DNA of 64,000 nt, from contig NZ_QWEV01000005.1 of the NCBI RefSeq assembly GCF_003858395.1, positions 2,356,001-2,420,000 on the forward strand, read 5' to 3'. Made by a program: the position numbers and the translations under genes. Under the pieces are notes generated by a model. That model did not search any database. It saw only the letters and a program-made list of their open reading frames with translations, and was not told where the DNA came from. Origin of the DNA: Acidipila sp. EB88. Its GTDB lineage: Bacteria > Acidobacteriota > Terriglobia > Terriglobales > Acidobacteriaceae. Below are positions 26,295 to 36,244 of this stretch, piece by piece (the stretch's first letter is position 1; every line of letters begins with the position of its first letter).

Positions 26295-26768
26295 TCACGC
26301 CTGTTTGCTTTTCGACTCCCGCAGACGCCGCGCTTCCATGATTGCCTTCTTGCGCTCAGCCGCCGGCATGGCCAGCACGCGCCCTGTACGGGCAGGAAGC
26401 TTCGCGGCGACTCCGGCATGGGCCGCCCGCAGCAAGTCTTCAAGCTCCGCAGTGGAGAAAACATTCCACCGCTCCAACGCGACCCAGTAGGCCCGGGCAA
26501 GATACGGGGCGGGCACCGTGCCTTCGTTCTCCAGCAGCTCGTTGTAGCGCTCGGGCCCCGCGTAGAACGAGAGCACCAGGCCATGAACAGCCAGCTGCTG
26601 TGAGCGCTCCGCTCCCGCGCGACTCTGCGTATCCAGGTTGATCAGCGCGAACATCTTGCCGCCGATGGCCTTGTCCGCCGCCCAGTACACAAGGTTTGCG
26701 CCCCACTGCATGGTTTCAGTTGCATAGGGGAGTCGCTTCAGAAACGCGCGTGCCTGCTCCAGATGCAT
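26295..26768 (-). CDS. MmcQ/YjbR family protein
   Basis: The 157-residue product reads as a YjbR/CyaY-like fold: [42 protein letters not shown], then a central part ending in [15 protein letters not shown] and a Lys/Arg-rich C-terminus ([20 protein letters not shown]). MmcQ/YjbR proteins are small putative DNA-binding proteins of unclear role. The ATG at 26768 gives the family length; longer frames upstream would run into the aroC promoter. It is divergent from aroC with 76 bases between starts. Confidence 0.75.
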   Translation of the reverse strand: MHLEQARAFLKRLPYATETMQWGANLVYWAADKAIGGKMFALINLDTQSRAGAERSQQLAVHGLVLSFYAGPERYNELLENEGTVPAPYLARAYWVALERWNVFSTAELEDLLRAAHAGVAAKLPARTGRVLAMPAAERKKAIMEARRLRESKSKQA

Positions 26769-26844
26769 ACCGCAGTATGCGACGCCACCCGGAACCGGGC
26801 AAGACGCTTGCCCCTCGGCCATCGCCGGTACAATCAAAGACGAT

Positions 26845-28041
26845 ATGTTACGGTTTGCAACTGCAGGAGAGTCGCACGGCGAAAGCCTCGTTGCGCTGGT
26901 CTCCGGCATGCCCGCGGGTGTGCCGGTCGATGCAGCGTTGATCAATCGGGAACTATGGCGTCGCCAGCAGGGCTACGGCCGCGGCGGCCGCATGAAGATC
27001 GAGACCGATACCGCCCACATCCTTTCGGGTGTTCGCCACGGCGCCACCATCGGGGCGCCTATCTCGATGGTCATTGCCAACCGCGACTGGGAAAACTGGC
27101 GCGAGATCCTGCCGGTCGAAGCCGGAGACGTTTCCAAGCACAAGGCGGTCGCTTCTCCGCGGCCCGGACATGCGGACCTTGCCGGTTCGCTCAAGTACGA
27201 CTTCGCCGACGCCCGCTACGTACTCGAACGGGCCTCGGCGCGCGAAAGCACGTCGCGGGTCGCTGCCGGCGCTATTGCCAAGCTCCTGCTGGCAGAGCTC
27301 GGCATCGAGGTCCTTTCCCACGTGGTGCGTGTAGGCCGCGCCGAGCTTGAGCGCGATGCCACCTGGCCGGAGATCGCCGCGCTTGCCCGCAAGCAGGAGG
27401 TCGTGCTCGGCTGCGTCGATGAGGAAGCCGAAGCGCGCATGAAGGCCGAGGTCGATCTGGCACTGCGTACCGGTGATTCCATCGGCGGCGTCTTCGAGGT
27501 GGTTATCCATGGGGCGCCAGCAGGTATCGGCACCTACGCGAACTGGGATGAACGGCTTGACGGCATCCTCGCGCAGGCAGTGATGAGCCTGCAGGCAGTC
27601 AAGGCAGTCGAGCTTGGCCGGGGCGTCACCGCTGCCGAGTCGCTCGGTTCCGAGGTGCACGACGCCATCAGCTATGCGGGACTCGACAGCAGCGAAGCCG
27701 AGGACCCGGCACGCCACACACGCTTCACCCGCGAGCGCAACAACGCCGGCGGCGTGGAAGGCGGCATCTCAAACGGAGAAGACATCGTGGTGCGCGGGTA
27801 TCTCAAACCGATCTCCACCCTGCGGCGGCCTCTCGCATCCGTGACCTACGCGGGCAGGGAAGAGACCAAGGCAGCGTACGAGCGGTCCGATGTCTGCGTG
27901 GTCCCGGCGGCTGGGGTCGCGGCAGAGGCGATGGTGGCCCTGGCCTTCGCACGGCTGCTGCTGGAGAAGTTTGGCGGCGACTCCCTGCGCGAGCTGAAAC
28001 GCAACTACAACGGGTACATCGACCAGATCCGCGCGTACTGA
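26845..28041 (+). CDS. aroC: Chorismate synthase
   Basis: The 398-residue enzyme converts 5-enolpyruvylshikimate-3-phosphate to chorismate with reduced FMN, the last step of the shikimate pathway. Signatures are GESHG at residues 8-12, [12 protein letters not shown], the ERASARES motif, [12 protein letters not shown] and the C-terminal NNAGG/KPISTL region. Length is normal for the bacterial monofunctional enzyme. The only other shikimate gene in the window is aroB at 34950, on the opposite strand. Confidence 0.97.
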   Translation: MLRFATAGESHGESLVALVSGMPAGVPVDAALINRELWRRQQGYGRGGRMKIETDTAHILSGVRHGATIGAPISMVIANRDWENWREILPVEAGDVSKHKAVASPRPGHADLAGSLKYDFADARYVLERASARESTSRVAAGAIAKLLLAELGIEVLSHVVRVGRAELERDATWPEIAALARKQEVVLGCVDEEAEARMKAEVDLALRTGDSIGGVFEVVIHGAPAGIGTYANWDERLDGILAQAVMSLQAVKAVELGRGVTAAESLGSEVHDAISYAGLDSSEAEDPARHTRFTRERNNAGGVEGGISNGEDIVVRGYLKPISTLRRPLASVTYAGREETKAAYERSDVCVVPAAGVAAEAMVALAFARLLLEKFGGDSLRELKRNYNGYIDQIRAY

Positions 28042-28097
28042 ACGCACTGCATCCTCCCCCTTCTTTTTCGAGGGCGCTAGCAAGAGCTGAAAAGAAA

Positions 28098-28607
28098 ATG
28101 ATTCGAGAAATCGTAAAGTACCCTGACCCGGTGCTGCAGCGTGTCGCCGACAAGGTGACCGAGTTCGATAGCGAGCTGCAGCGCCTGGTCGATGACATGT
28201 TCGAGTCGATGTACGCGGCCAAAGGCATCGGTCTTGCCGCGCCGCAGATCGGCGTGTCCCGGCAGATCACCATTATTGACCTGTCCTTCAACAAGAACCC
28301 GGACGATCGCATCGTCCTGATCAATCCCGAGATCATCTCGCGCGAAGGCCGCCAGTACGAGGAAGAGGGCTGCCTTTCGCTGCCCGACATCCGCGAGAAG
28401 GTCTCTCGCTCCGCGCTGGTGCGCGTGCGCGCGCAGAATGCCAGCGGCGAGTGGTTTGAGCTGGACGGGGAAGAGTTGCTGGCCCGTGCGTTCCAGCACG
28501 AGATCGACCACCTGCACGGCATCCTGTTTTTCGCGCGCGTCTCTGCCTTGAAGCGCGACCTCCTGCTGCGCCGCATTCGCAAGCTGCAGCGAGACGGCGA
28601 TTGGTAG
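28098..28607 (+). CDS. def: Peptide deformylase
   Basis: The 169-residue enzyme removes the N-formyl group from nascent proteins. All three metal-site motifs are intact: GIGLAAPQ (43-50), EGCLS (90-94, Cys92 ligand) and HEIDH (134-138). It is followed by fmt with 32 bases between the stop and the preferred fmt start, a common pairing since Fmt adds the group that Def removes. Confidence 0.97.
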   Translation: MIREIVKYPDPVLQRVADKVTEFDSELQRLVDDMFESMYAAKGIGLAAPQIGVSRQITIIDLSFNKNPDDRIVLINPEIISREGRQYEEEGCLSLPDIREKVSRSALVRVRAQNASGEWFELDGEELLARAFQHEIDHLHGILFFARVSALKRDLLLRRIRKLQRDGDW

Positions 28608-28639
28608 AGCCCTTACACACTCCAGAAGCCAGCGACACA

Positions 28640-29611
28640 ATGGCGCGCGCGAGCAGCGCGCCATTGCGACTGGTCTTATGCGGCACGCCCGAGTTTGCCG
28701 TGCCTACGCTGGAGGCTCTCAGCACCGCCGGGCATGAGGTGCAGCTTGTATTGACGCAGCCCGATCGCCCCAGCGGCCGCGGCATGCAGTTGCTCGCCTC
28801 GCCTGTGAAGCAATGGGCGCTCGCGCATGGGATTCCCGTGGATCAGCCGTCCAAGATCCGCAACAACACGGAGCTGCGCGCCCACCTCGAAGTGCTTGCT
28901 CCTGACGCCATCGTGGTGGTGGCCTACGGGCGCATCCTGCCCCTGTGGATGCTGGAGCTGCCGCGGCTCGGCTGCATCAACCTCCACGGTTCGCTGCTGC
29001 CGAAATACCGTGGCGCTGCACCAATTCAGTGGGCCGTCGCCCGTGGCGAGCCGTGCACCGGCGTGACCACCATGCTGCTTGAGGAAGGGCTCGATACCGG
29101 CCCGATGCTTGAGCGCGCAGAGCTGCCGATCCCGAACAACGCAACGGCTGCCGAACTGTTCCCGGAGCTGGCGACGCTTGGTGCGCCTCTTGTGCTTTCC
29201 ACCCTGGCTGGACTGGCCGAAAGCACCCTCCACCCACAGCCACAGGACCATACCCACGCAACGCACGCTCCGATCCTTACCCGTGAAGACGGCCGCGTCG
29301 ACTGCAGCCTGCCTGCGGCCGAGGTGTACAACCGGTGGCGCGGCTTTTACCCGTGGCCGGGCGCATGGGCCATGCTCGATAGCAAGAAGTTCAGCATCAC
29401 CCGTATGCTGCCTGCAGAGGACGCTTATGGCTTCGCTCTGCAGGATGCAGCGCCGGGCGAAATCCTTGCGCAGCGCGACCAGGTGCTCCTGGTCTGTGCT
29501 CAGGGAACAGCCGTGGTCCTTGCGGAGGTGCAGCTTGAAGGCAAGCGGAGCACTGCGGCGGCTGACTTTTTCCGGGGACACCCGCAGCTCCTCGGCATGC
29601 GTCTCGCCTGA
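28640..29611 (+). CDS. fmt: Methionyl-tRNA formyltransferase
   Basis: The 323-residue enzyme transfers a formyl group from 10-formyltetrahydrofolate to initiator Met-tRNA. The N-terminal Rossmann part (RLVLCGTPEFAVPTLEAL), the catalytic region (INLHGSLLPKYRGAAPIQWA, with Asn114 and His116), Asp152 in GLDTGPM, and the C-terminal OB-like domain (YNRWRGFYPWPGAW) are all present. The ATG at 28640 matches the usual N-terminus; a TTG at 28601 overlapping def is possible but less likely. It is part of the def-fmt-rsmB run. Confidence 0.96.
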   Translation: MARASSAPLRLVLCGTPEFAVPTLEALSTAGHEVQLVLTQPDRPSGRGMQLLASPVKQWALAHGIPVDQPSKIRNNTELRAHLEVLAPDAIVVVAYGRILPLWMLELPRLGCINLHGSLLPKYRGAAPIQWAVARGEPCTGVTTMLLEEGLDTGPMLERAELPIPNNATAAELFPELATLGAPLVLSTLAGLAESTLHPQPQDHTHATHAPILTREDGRVDCSLPAAEVYNRWRGFYPWPGAWAMLDSKKFSITRMLPAEDAYGFALQDAAPGEILAQRDQVLLVCAQGTAVVLAEVQLEGKRSTAAADFFRGHPQLLGMRLA

Positions 29612-29700
29612 TTGCTCTCGTTTTCTCCCCTGCGAGTGTGCGTCCCCTCCACCGCACGCGGATCCCTTACACGTAGTTCCTGCCCATACCAAGAAGTGAA

Positions 29701-31245
29701 ATGACGCCCATGCCTGAACAGTCTCCTTTGTCTTCCTCCGCGCCCGGCCCTGCCAAGCCGTCGCTGATCGCGCCCGCCCGTATCGCCGCAGCGCACGTGC
29801 TGCTCGCCGTGGAGCGGGGCACCGCGCACTCCGATGACCAGCTTCGCTCCCCGCGCGTAGAGGCTCTTTCGCGCCAGGATCGGGACCTCGCAACCGAACT
29901 GGTGCGTGGAGTGCTGCGCTGGCAGCTCGTGCTGGACCGCGAGATCGCGGCGCGCCTTCGCTATCCCGAGTCCGACATGCATTTCGGCGTGATCATCGCC
30001 TTGCGCCTGGGCGTCTACCAGCTGTTATTCCTGGATCGCATCCCGCCGCATGCCGCCATCAACGAGAGCGTGGAGCTCGCCAAGCAGGCCGATGGGACAC
30101 AGATGGCGAGCCTCACCAACGCCGTGCTGCGGCGCATCCAGCGAGAGCAGCTTACCCTGCGCAGCCTAAGAACTGATCCCGCGGCCGCTTACCCCAGGTG
30201 GCTGGTGAGCCGCTGGACGCAGCGCTTCGGCCCGAGCGCAGCCCAGGCCGTCTGCGCTTTCGGGCAGCAGCCGCCGCCGGCCTCCATCCGCATGCTCCAG
30301 GCAGGCGCGGCAGGCACTCCGGTGCAGAGTGAAGCCGTGCTGCCGACGCCAGCGGATCTTTCGCTGATATCGGATGCTACTCCCGAACCGGGCCATGCTC
30401 TGCCGGCCGAGACAGAGAGCGACACCTCGTCAGAACGTGCCGAGTCGCCGGCTGCCTCGTTGCTACCAGCAGGTACGGAGCCGAGCAGCCACACCTCCAC
30501 CGAGCCGGGAGCTTTTCTGACCATGGTGCGCCACGTGCTCCGGGGTGACCCCGCCGCCATAGCCGGCACGCGGATACAGGACGAAGCTTCCCAACTCGTA
30601 GGCGAACTCGCCGCGCTGCAGGGTGGATCCAACATTCTCGATGCCTGCGCCGCTCCCGGCGGCAAAACCGCGATCCTCGCCGAGCGCAACGCCGACGCCA
30701 CGATCACGGCCATGGATGTCAGCGCGCCACGCCTCCGCATCATGCAGCGCCGTTTGCCGTGGAACGCGGATGGCCGCGAGCAGGTGCGCTTCGTCGCGGG
30801 CGACGCTTCCATGGTGGTGCCGGACAAGAACTTCGATACGATTCTCTGCGATGTGCCGTGCTCCGGCACCGGCACGCTCGCGCGCAATCCCGAGATCCGC
30901 CACCGGCTCGACGAGGAGGCGCTGGGCCGGCAGGCTGAGCGCCAGCGCTCGATCCTCTCGGCTGCCCTGCGGGCACTGCGCCCGGGTGGCCGCCTTGTGT
31001 ACTCCACCTGTTCGCTTGAAGCGGAGGAGAACGAGCAGGTCGTCGCGGCTGTGCTGGCCAGTGTGCCCGGCGCAGAGGTCCTGCCCATCTCCGCAGCACT
31101 GGATGAGCTGCTTCAACTCGGCAGATTGCACGAAGCCGGTCATGCCCGCCTGCTGGAGACAGCCCTGAGCGGAAATTACCTGCGCACCATCCCGGGCGTG
31201 CACCCCTGTGACGGCTTCTTTGCTGCGCTGCTCACCATCGCCTAG
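29701..31245 (+). CDS. rsmB: 16S rRNA (cytosine-967-C5) methyltransferase RsmB with an inserted linker
   Basis: The 514-residue protein joins an N-terminal NusB-like RNA-binding domain (about 25-165: ARIAAAHVLLAVERG, LDRIPPHAAINESVELAK) to a SAM-dependent m5C methyltransferase. The SAM motif is ILDACAAPGGKTAIL (near 313), the release cysteine is Cys387 in DVPCSGTGT, and the nucleophile is Cys437 in YSTCSLEAEENEQ. Between the domains, residues about 203-266 form a Ser/Pro/Glu/Thr-rich insertion absent from E. coli RsmB. Both catalytic cysteines remain, so the enzyme should be active. Confidence 0.94.
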   Translation: MTPMPEQSPLSSSAPGPAKPSLIAPARIAAAHVLLAVERGTAHSDDQLRSPRVEALSRQDRDLATELVRGVLRWQLVLDREIAARLRYPESDMHFGVIIALRLGVYQLLFLDRIPPHAAINESVELAKQADGTQMASLTNAVLRRIQREQLTLRSLRTDPAAAYPRWLVSRWTQRFGPSAAQAVCAFGQQPPPASIRMLQAGAAGTPVQSEAVLPTPADLSLISDATPEPGHALPAETESDTSSERAESPAASLLPAGTEPSSHTSTEPGAFLTMVRHVLRGDPAAIAGTRIQDEASQLVGELAALQGGSNILDACAAPGGKTAILAERNADATITAMDVSAPRLRIMQRRLPWNADGREQVRFVAGDASMVVPDKNFDTILCDVPCSGTGTLARNPEIRHRLDEEALGRQAERQRSILSAALRALRPGGRLVYSTCSLEAEENEQVVAAVLASVPGAEVLPISAALDELLQLGRLHEAGHARLLETALSGNYLRTIPGVHPCDGFFAALLTIA

Positions 31246-31286
31246 GTTGGTTCTTCAGTTGTAAGCGAAGCCCGGAACCCCAGGGC

Positions 31287-32090
31287 TCAGCGCCCGGGCG
31301 TGCCAGCCGTGACGACGGCCGCGGCAGTCCCGGGCGAACTGCCCGGCGCACTGCCGCCGGCTACCCACAACACCACGTGCGTGCTCGCATCGATCCGCGC
31401 GCCGGCAGGCGGAGCCTGCACCACCACTGTGCCCGCGGCAGTCGCCGGGCTCAGCGTGATCTGCGCACCGGGTGGCGCGCCCGCAGCGCTTTCCACCTGC
31501 AGACCGGCTTTGCTCAGCGCCTCGGCTGCCTCAGCGTAGGGCTTCCCCTGCTCGTCCGGCATGACCCAGGCGGGCGCATCTGCCGGTTGCGGCGCTGCGA
31601 CCAGCAGGCTCATGCTTGGCCGTTCCGCGCCTTTTGCCTCCGGGGCGGGGTCCTGGGCCAGCACGCTGCCGGGCGGCACGCGTGCATCGGGCAGGTGGGC
31701 CACCGCGCCCAGCTCCAACCCCTGCTGCCGGATCAACAGCAGCGCATCGCGCTCGCTCTTGCCCACCACGTCAGGAATGGCGATCTTCTGCGCACCCAGG
31801 CTCTCCGCGACCGCAAGGTTCCAGCCGCGGCGAACACTCGCACCGGCGCCGGGTGTTTGCAGCAGCACGCGCCCGGCCGGCAGTGCCGTCGAGTAGAACC
31901 GCTCCGTCACTGATACGTCCAGACCGCGCTCCGCAGCCTTGCTGATGGCAGCGTCCAGCGACAGGCCTTTCAGGTCGGGCACCGCCACCTCGGCGCGATG
32001 CACCGCAAACTGCATCGTCACAATCGCCGAGACGCCCGCGATCACGGCCAGCAGCATGGCGATCAGCGCGAAGCGGAAGTAAGCGATCAA
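31287..32090 (-). CDS. Membrane-anchored protein with three PASTA domains
   Basis: The 267-residue protein has a short N-terminal cytoplasmic part, one transmembrane helix (residues 5-28) and three PASTA repeats: about 36-100 (VAVPDLKGLSLDAAISKAAE), 101-168 (IAIPDVVGKSERDALLLIRQ) and 172-244 (WVMPDEQGKPYAEAAEALSK). PASTA domains bind muropeptides or beta-lactams and usually sit on Ser/Thr kinases or penicillin-binding proteins; no kinase or transpeptidase domain is attached here. The start is a TTG overlapping the OsmC stop as TTGA, suggesting coupled translation. An ATG at 32057 is an alternative but would cut the membrane helix. Confidence 0.85.
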   Translation of the reverse strand: MIAYFRFALIAMLLAVIAGVSAIVTMQFAVHRAEVAVPDLKGLSLDAAISKAAERGLDVSVTERFYSTALPAGRVLLQTPGAGASVRRGWNLAVAESLGAQKIAIPDVVGKSERDALLLIRQQGLELGAVAHLPDARVPPGSVLAQDPAPEAKGAERPSMSLLVAAPQPADAPAWVMPDEQGKPYAEAAEALSKAGLQVESAAGAPPGAQITLSPATAAGTVVVQAPPAGARIDASTHVVLWVAGGSAPGSSPGTAAAVVTAGTPGR

Positions 32091-32560
32091 TCGCCGCCGC
32101 CACCCTCGTCGGCGCTTGCTTCGTCAGCCAGCTCATCTTCGGGTGGATCGAGATACGCGATCGACGAGGTGATCTCAACCGCCTCCTGAAGCATGATCGA
32201 AACGGAGCAGTACTTCTCCTTCGAGAGCGCCACCGCATCCTCCACGGCCTTGCGGCTGGGCATCACGCCATGCTGCGGAGCACCCACCGTGTAGGTCACG
32301 TGAATCCTGGTGAAAACGCGTGGCGCTTCGCTGGCCTGCTCTGCCTCCGCACTTACCAGCAGCGAGCCGAGCGGCTGCCGCTTCTTCGCAAGAATACCCA
32401 CCACATCGACCGAGGTGCAGGCACACAGCGCGGTCAGCACTGCCTCCATCGGCGAGGGCCCCTGGGTGTGGGCTGCATCGGTGTCAAACAGCAGGGTGTG
32501 ATTGCTTTCGCTCCGGCCTTTGTACTGCGTATCGCCCAGCCACTCCGCACTTGCTTTCAT
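32087..32560 (-). CDS. OsmC family protein (peroxiredoxin-like)
   Basis: A 157-residue OsmC-fold protein. Cysteine candidates for thiol peroxidase activity are Cys46/Cys48 in TALCACTSVDVV and Cys118 in KEKYCSVS, at the usual places in OsmC/Ohr proteins. GPSPMEAVLTAL and the Asp/Glu-rich C-terminus (DPPEDELADE) are also typical of the YhfA-like subgroup. It may reduce organic hydroperoxides, though YhfA-like members are less well defined. It overlaps the PASTA gene downstream by four bases and lies 23 bases after the CDF transporter gene. Confidence 0.88.
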   Translation of the reverse strand: MKASAEWLGDTQYKGRSESNHTLLFDTDAAHTQGPSPMEAVLTALCACTSVDVVGILAKKRQPLGSLLVSAEAEQASEAPRVFTRIHVTYTVGAPQHGVMPSRKAVEDAVALSKEKYCSVSIMLQEAVEITSSIAYLDPPEDELADEASADEGGGGD

Positions 32561-32583
32561 TGCCTGTCGGTTCCTGTCCTTGT

Positions 32584-34044
32584 TTAGTGATGGTGGTTAT
32601 CGGTCACCGGCTCGGGGTGAATCAGCACCCGATCGACCTCGGGACAGTCACTCTTGAAACGATCCTCGAGCACGGTCATGACCTGGTGCACCCGGTGCAT
32701 CGCGAGATTGTCCGGCATGGTGCAGTGGCACGAAAGCTGGAAGCGATCGCCCATCCGGCGAACCACCACCTCGTGCACGTCGAGTATTTCAGGTAGCAGC
32801 GCCGCGGCATGGCGCAACTGCTCTTCCATGGCGACGTCCTGGGCACGCATCTCCGGCTTTTCGATCGTTGCCGGCTCGCTCTCAATATGTGTCAGAACAC
32901 TCAGCACGCGGGGCAGTTCGGTGCAGATCTCGTCCTCGATCCGCCGCACAAAGCTGTGTGCCTGCAGCAGTGGCAGATCCTCGTCCACCTCGATGTGCTG
33001 CTCGATCCGGAAGCCCTCGCCATACGTCTGCACCGACACATCGTGCAACACCACGTTGTTGCGCAGCGCCACGGCGCGCACCCGGTCGAAGATGCTCTCG
33101 GTCTGTGTCTCGCGGGGTACCGTGCGGATCACCACGTCGGCATCCGGAAGCACACGCTGTACCGCTGCGGTGGCCTCCTTTACCAGCTGCTCCGTGCGTT
33201 GAAAGGTGAGCTGGCGAGACATCGACAGCGTCAGGTCGGCAAAGTGCGAGCCGCCCGCGCTGCGCATCCGCGCCTGATCCACGGCAAGCACGCCATCCAC
33301 CTGCCGCACTTCGTGCAGCACATGCCTGCGTGTATCGCGGGGGGTCGCGTCCACCAGCGTGCTCACCGTGCGGCGACCCACGTTCCACGCAAACAGCAGG
33401 ATCATCAGCGAGACCAGCAACGCGGTGACGGAGTCGGCATAGCGCAGCGACGGCACGTGGAAGCGGATGCCGCCCCACGAAAGCGCAAGACCCAGCAGAA
33501 CGGCCGCGCTGGCCCAAATGTCGGAGGAAAAGTGTGCCGCGTCGGCCTCAAGCGCTGCGCTCTTGGTGCGGAGTGCCACCGCTTTCAACGAGCGGGACCG
33601 CCACAGGTCTACGCCAATTGAAAGCAACAGGACGGCCATGGGCCAGCCCACGTCGCGTACCCCGGTCTTGTGGCGCAGCATGCGCTCGATCGCTTCCGCC
33701 CCGATCCAGACCGAGGACGCAAGCATCAGGAACACTTCCACGAATGCGGAAAGGTTTTCGACCTTGGCGTGCCCATACGGGTGGTCTTCGTCGGCAGGCT
33801 TGTCGGCGATCTGCACCGACATATAGGTGAGCCCGGCCCCGACAAGATCCAGGCCGGAATGCGCCGCATCGGAAAGCACGCCGAGCGAACCGCTGAGCAG
33901 GCCCGTGGTGAGCTTCAGCAGCGTCACCACCAGGGCGGCAAGCGCCGACAGCATGGCGACCGCAGCCTTGTCGTGGCTGGCCTGCCGGCTGGCAAGTTGC
34001 CTGGCTTTTTCCGCCGCACCCGGTGCTGTCAGCTGCGCACTCAT
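32584..34044 (-). CDS. Cation diffusion facilitator (CDF) transporter with extended C-terminal domain
   Basis: The 486-residue protein has a six-helix CDF core (residues 25-210). Metal-site motifs are SDAAHSGLD in helix 2 and ADAAHFSSD in helix 5, both in the H-x-x-x-D form of Zn/Co/Fe exporters. After it comes a cytoplasmic part of about 275 residues, much longer than the normal 80-residue dimerisation domain. It appears to hold two or three related units (VRQVDGVLAVDQARMRSAG; VALRNNVVLHDVSVQTYGEG; ILDVHEVVVRRMGDRF). It ends in HHH. It probably exports divalent metal with proton exchange. Confidence 0.9.
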   Translation of the reverse strand: MSAQLTAPGAAEKARQLASRQASHDKAAVAMLSALAALVVTLLKLTTGLLSGSLGVLSDAAHSGLDLVGAGLTYMSVQIADKPADEDHPYGHAKVENLSAFVEVFLMLASSVWIGAEAIERMLRHKTGVRDVGWPMAVLLLSIGVDLWRSRSLKAVALRTKSAALEADAAHFSSDIWASAAVLLGLALSWGGIRFHVPSLRYADSVTALLVSLMILLFAWNVGRRTVSTLVDATPRDTRRHVLHEVRQVDGVLAVDQARMRSAGGSHFADLTLSMSRQLTFQRTEQLVKEATAAVQRVLPDADVVIRTVPRETQTESIFDRVRAVALRNNVVLHDVSVQTYGEGFRIEQHIEVDEDLPLLQAHSFVRRIEDEICTELPRVLSVLTHIESEPATIEKPEMRAQDVAMEEQLRHAAALLPEILDVHEVVVRRMGDRFQLSCHCTMPDNLAMHRVHQVMTVLEDRFKSDCPEVDRVLIHPEPVTDNHHH

Positions 34045-34182
34045 CTCCCTAAGGTATACCCGGGTCGTTCCCGTTGGAGGTGCGGACCACGCCGCGTCGC
34101 ACGAACGGCGTCAAGCACTGGCGTTGCCCCGGCGCGGCTGCCAGGTGCATGAGAGAGATTTGGAACCTGCGCTGCCGAGCGC

Positions 34183-34953
34183 TTATGCGCGCGGCTTGCG
34201 CGCCACGTACAGCCCGGCGATCCCAAAGCTGTAGCGTGTCCAGGTGACCTCGCCGAAGCCGATCTCGCGCATCTGCTGCATCAGCGCGGGAGGCGCGGGG
34301 AACCCGCCTACCGAGGCCGGCAGGTAGGCATACGGACCGCTCGCACCCGAAATGCGGGTTCCGATCCTGGGCAGCACATGCCGGAAGTAGAAGCGATAGA
34401 GCGCGCCAAGCAAGCCTCCGGGCTCCGCGAAGTCCAGGATGCCGAGCTGGCCGCCGGGCGCAAGCACGCGATAGAACTCGGCCAGCCCTGCCTGGTAGTT
34501 GCGGAGGTTGCGGAAGCCGAATGCCGTGGTGAGCAGGTCGAGCGAGCCATCCGCAAGGGGCAGTTGCATCGCATCTGCCTCGATCGCGACGGCGCCATGG
34601 CGGGTGAACTTGCGGGCTCCGCGCACCAGCATGCCGTGCGAGAAATCGGCCGCCAGCACCGGCACTGCTCCCTTCGGGCGATGCCGCAGCAGTGCCATGG
34701 TCATATCGCCGGTGCCGCAGCACAGGTCCAGGACCCGCGCGTCACCGCGCCGCAGCACCGTGCGGAACCGCCGCGCCGTGCGCCACCACCAAAGCCGGTC
34801 AATGTTAAGTGAGAGCACGTGGTTCAGCAGGTCGTAGCGGGGAGCGATCGCGTCAAACATCGCCTGCACCGCCGCCGCGGCATCCTGCTCGCTCGCGGCC
34901 CCCTGTGGCCGTGCGCCCGTGTTCGACTTTGCCCCGCTCAAAGCCCGGCTCAT
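34183..34953 (-). CDS. ubiE: Demethylmenaquinone/ubiquinone C-methyltransferase
   Basis: The 256-residue SAM-dependent methyltransferase shows the MenG/UbiE signatures: [19 protein letters not shown], the SAM loop LDLCCGTGD (75-83), ADFSHGML, and the second conserved block [23 protein letters not shown]. It performs the last C-methylation of menaquinone (and ubiquinone where present). Acidobacteriota use menaquinone, so menG is the likelier role. It overlaps the upstream aroB gene by four bases (ATGA), coupling quinone and shikimate biosynthesis, since chorismate is the menaquinone precursor. Confidence 0.94.
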   Translation of the reverse strand: MSRALSGAKSNTGARPQGAASEQDAAAAVQAMFDAIAPRYDLLNHVLSLNIDRLWWWRTARRFRTVLRRGDARVLDLCCGTGDMTMALLRHRPKGAVPVLAADFSHGMLVRGARKFTRHGAVAIEADAMQLPLADGSLDLLTTAFGFRNLRNYQAGLAEFYRVLAPGGQLGILDFAEPGGLLGALYRFYFRHVLPRIGTRISGASGPYAYLPASVGGFPAPPALMQQMREIGFGEVTWTRYSFGIAGLYVARKPRA

Positions 34954-36191
34954 GGACGGACCCCGACACGGCTGCTGCGCACGTGGGGTTTGCCCGGGAC
35001 TGGTGCGGCGGCAGGCTTCTTCGGCTTCGTCGGTGCGCTCACAGCGGAAGCATCGGAGCCGCCCCGCGCTGGACCGCCGCGAAGCGCGTCCGCAACGAGC
35101 GCCAGCACCGCTTCCACGGCTTCCAGCAGTTCCTGGTCGCCCACGTCTTCCACGATCACGGCCCCGCCGATACCCGTCGGCAGAACAAATCGGCGCGTGC
35201 TGCCAGCGTTCTTCTTGTCCCGACCAGCGGCTTCCAGCAACTGGGCTGCTTTTGCCTTAAAGCCGGGCAGTGGACCACACGCGTGGATCAGCGCCGTCGC
35301 GCGGTTCTGCTCGTCAACCCGCATCAGTCCGCGTGCGGCGGCGATCCGGATGGCCACCAGCATGCCCCAGCCCACGGCTTCTCCATGCAGCAGGACGCGG
35401 TAGCGCGTGACCGCCTCGATGGCATGGCCGATGGTGTGGCCGAGGTTCAGGATCATGCGCAGGCCGCCTTCGCGCTCATCAGCGCCCACGACCCCGGCCT
35501 TCATGGCAACCGAGCGCGCGACCACCTCGGTCAATAGCGCAGGGTCCGGCGCGGCGGCGAGCAGGTCGCCAACACGCCGCTCCAGCAACCGGAACAGTTT
35601 CGGATCACGGATGATGCCGGCCTTGACGCTCTCCATCAACCCCGCGCGCAGCTCGTTGGACGGCAGCGTCTGCAGCAGGTCCACATCGGCAAACACGGCC
35701 TGCGGATGGTGAAACGCACCCACCAGGTTCTTGCCGGCAGCCAGGTTTGCGCCGGTCTTGCCGCCAACCGACGAGTCCACCTGCGCGAGCAGCGTCGTCG
35801 GCACCTGCACGTAGGGGAGCCCGCGCATGTAGATCGCCGCCAGAAAGCCGCCAACATCGCCCACGATGCCGCCGCCAAACGCAATCAGCAGCGCAGACCG
35901 GTCGGCCCCCGCGCGCGCGAGCTCTTCCAGCAGCCGTTCCACTTCGGAAAGTCGTTTCGCCTGCTCACCGGGCGGCAGGAACAGGATCGTAGGCTGTTGC
36001 TCGGGCTTGTGTGTCTGGCGGAACGACGCGAGAAACCGCTCTCCCCAAAGCGCCCAGACAGGCGGCGAGGTCAGTACAAAGACGCGGCCTCGGGTGTACG
36101 GGGCGACGCGCCGTGCCAGAGTAGGCAACAAGGCCGGGCCCACATACACTTTGTAGTGGGCGGAAGGGGTGTCTACCGGTATCGTGCGCAT
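34950..36191 (-). CDS. aroB: 3-Dehydroquinate synthase
   Basis: The 413-residue enzyme makes 3-dehydroquinate from DAHP, the second step of the shikimate pathway. Visible motifs are the NAD-binding [11 protein letters not shown] (106-116), [19 protein letters not shown] (129-147), and the zinc-site helices with [11 protein letters not shown] and [11 protein letters not shown]. The C-terminal 50 residues are a Pro/Ala/Lys-rich extension ([17 protein letters not shown]) not needed for the fold. It is transcribed first in an aroB-ubiE unit and divergently from nadB across 53 bases. Confidence 0.96.
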   Translation of the reverse strand: MRTIPVDTPSAHYKVYVGPALLPTLARRVAPYTRGRVFVLTSPPVWALWGERFLASFRQTHKPEQQPTILFLPPGEQAKRLSEVERLLEELARAGADRSALLIAFGGGIVGDVGGFLAAIYMRGLPYVQVPTTLLAQVDSSVGGKTGANLAAGKNLVGAFHHPQAVFADVDLLQTLPSNELRAGLMESVKAGIIRDPKLFRLLERRVGDLLAAAPDPALLTEVVARSVAMKAGVVGADEREGGLRMILNLGHTIGHAIEAVTRYRVLLHGEAVGWGMLVAIRIAAARGLMRVDEQNRATALIHACGPLPGFKAKAAQLLEAAGRDKKNAGSTRRFVLPTGIGGAVIVEDVGDQELLEAVEAVLALVADALRGGPARGGSDASAVSAPTKPKKPAAAPVPGKPHVRSSRVGVRP

Positions 36192-36244
36192 GCTGCTTTC
36201 ATCGTACCCTGCACCCTGCGCACACTCTCGGAGCTCTAAAAGCT

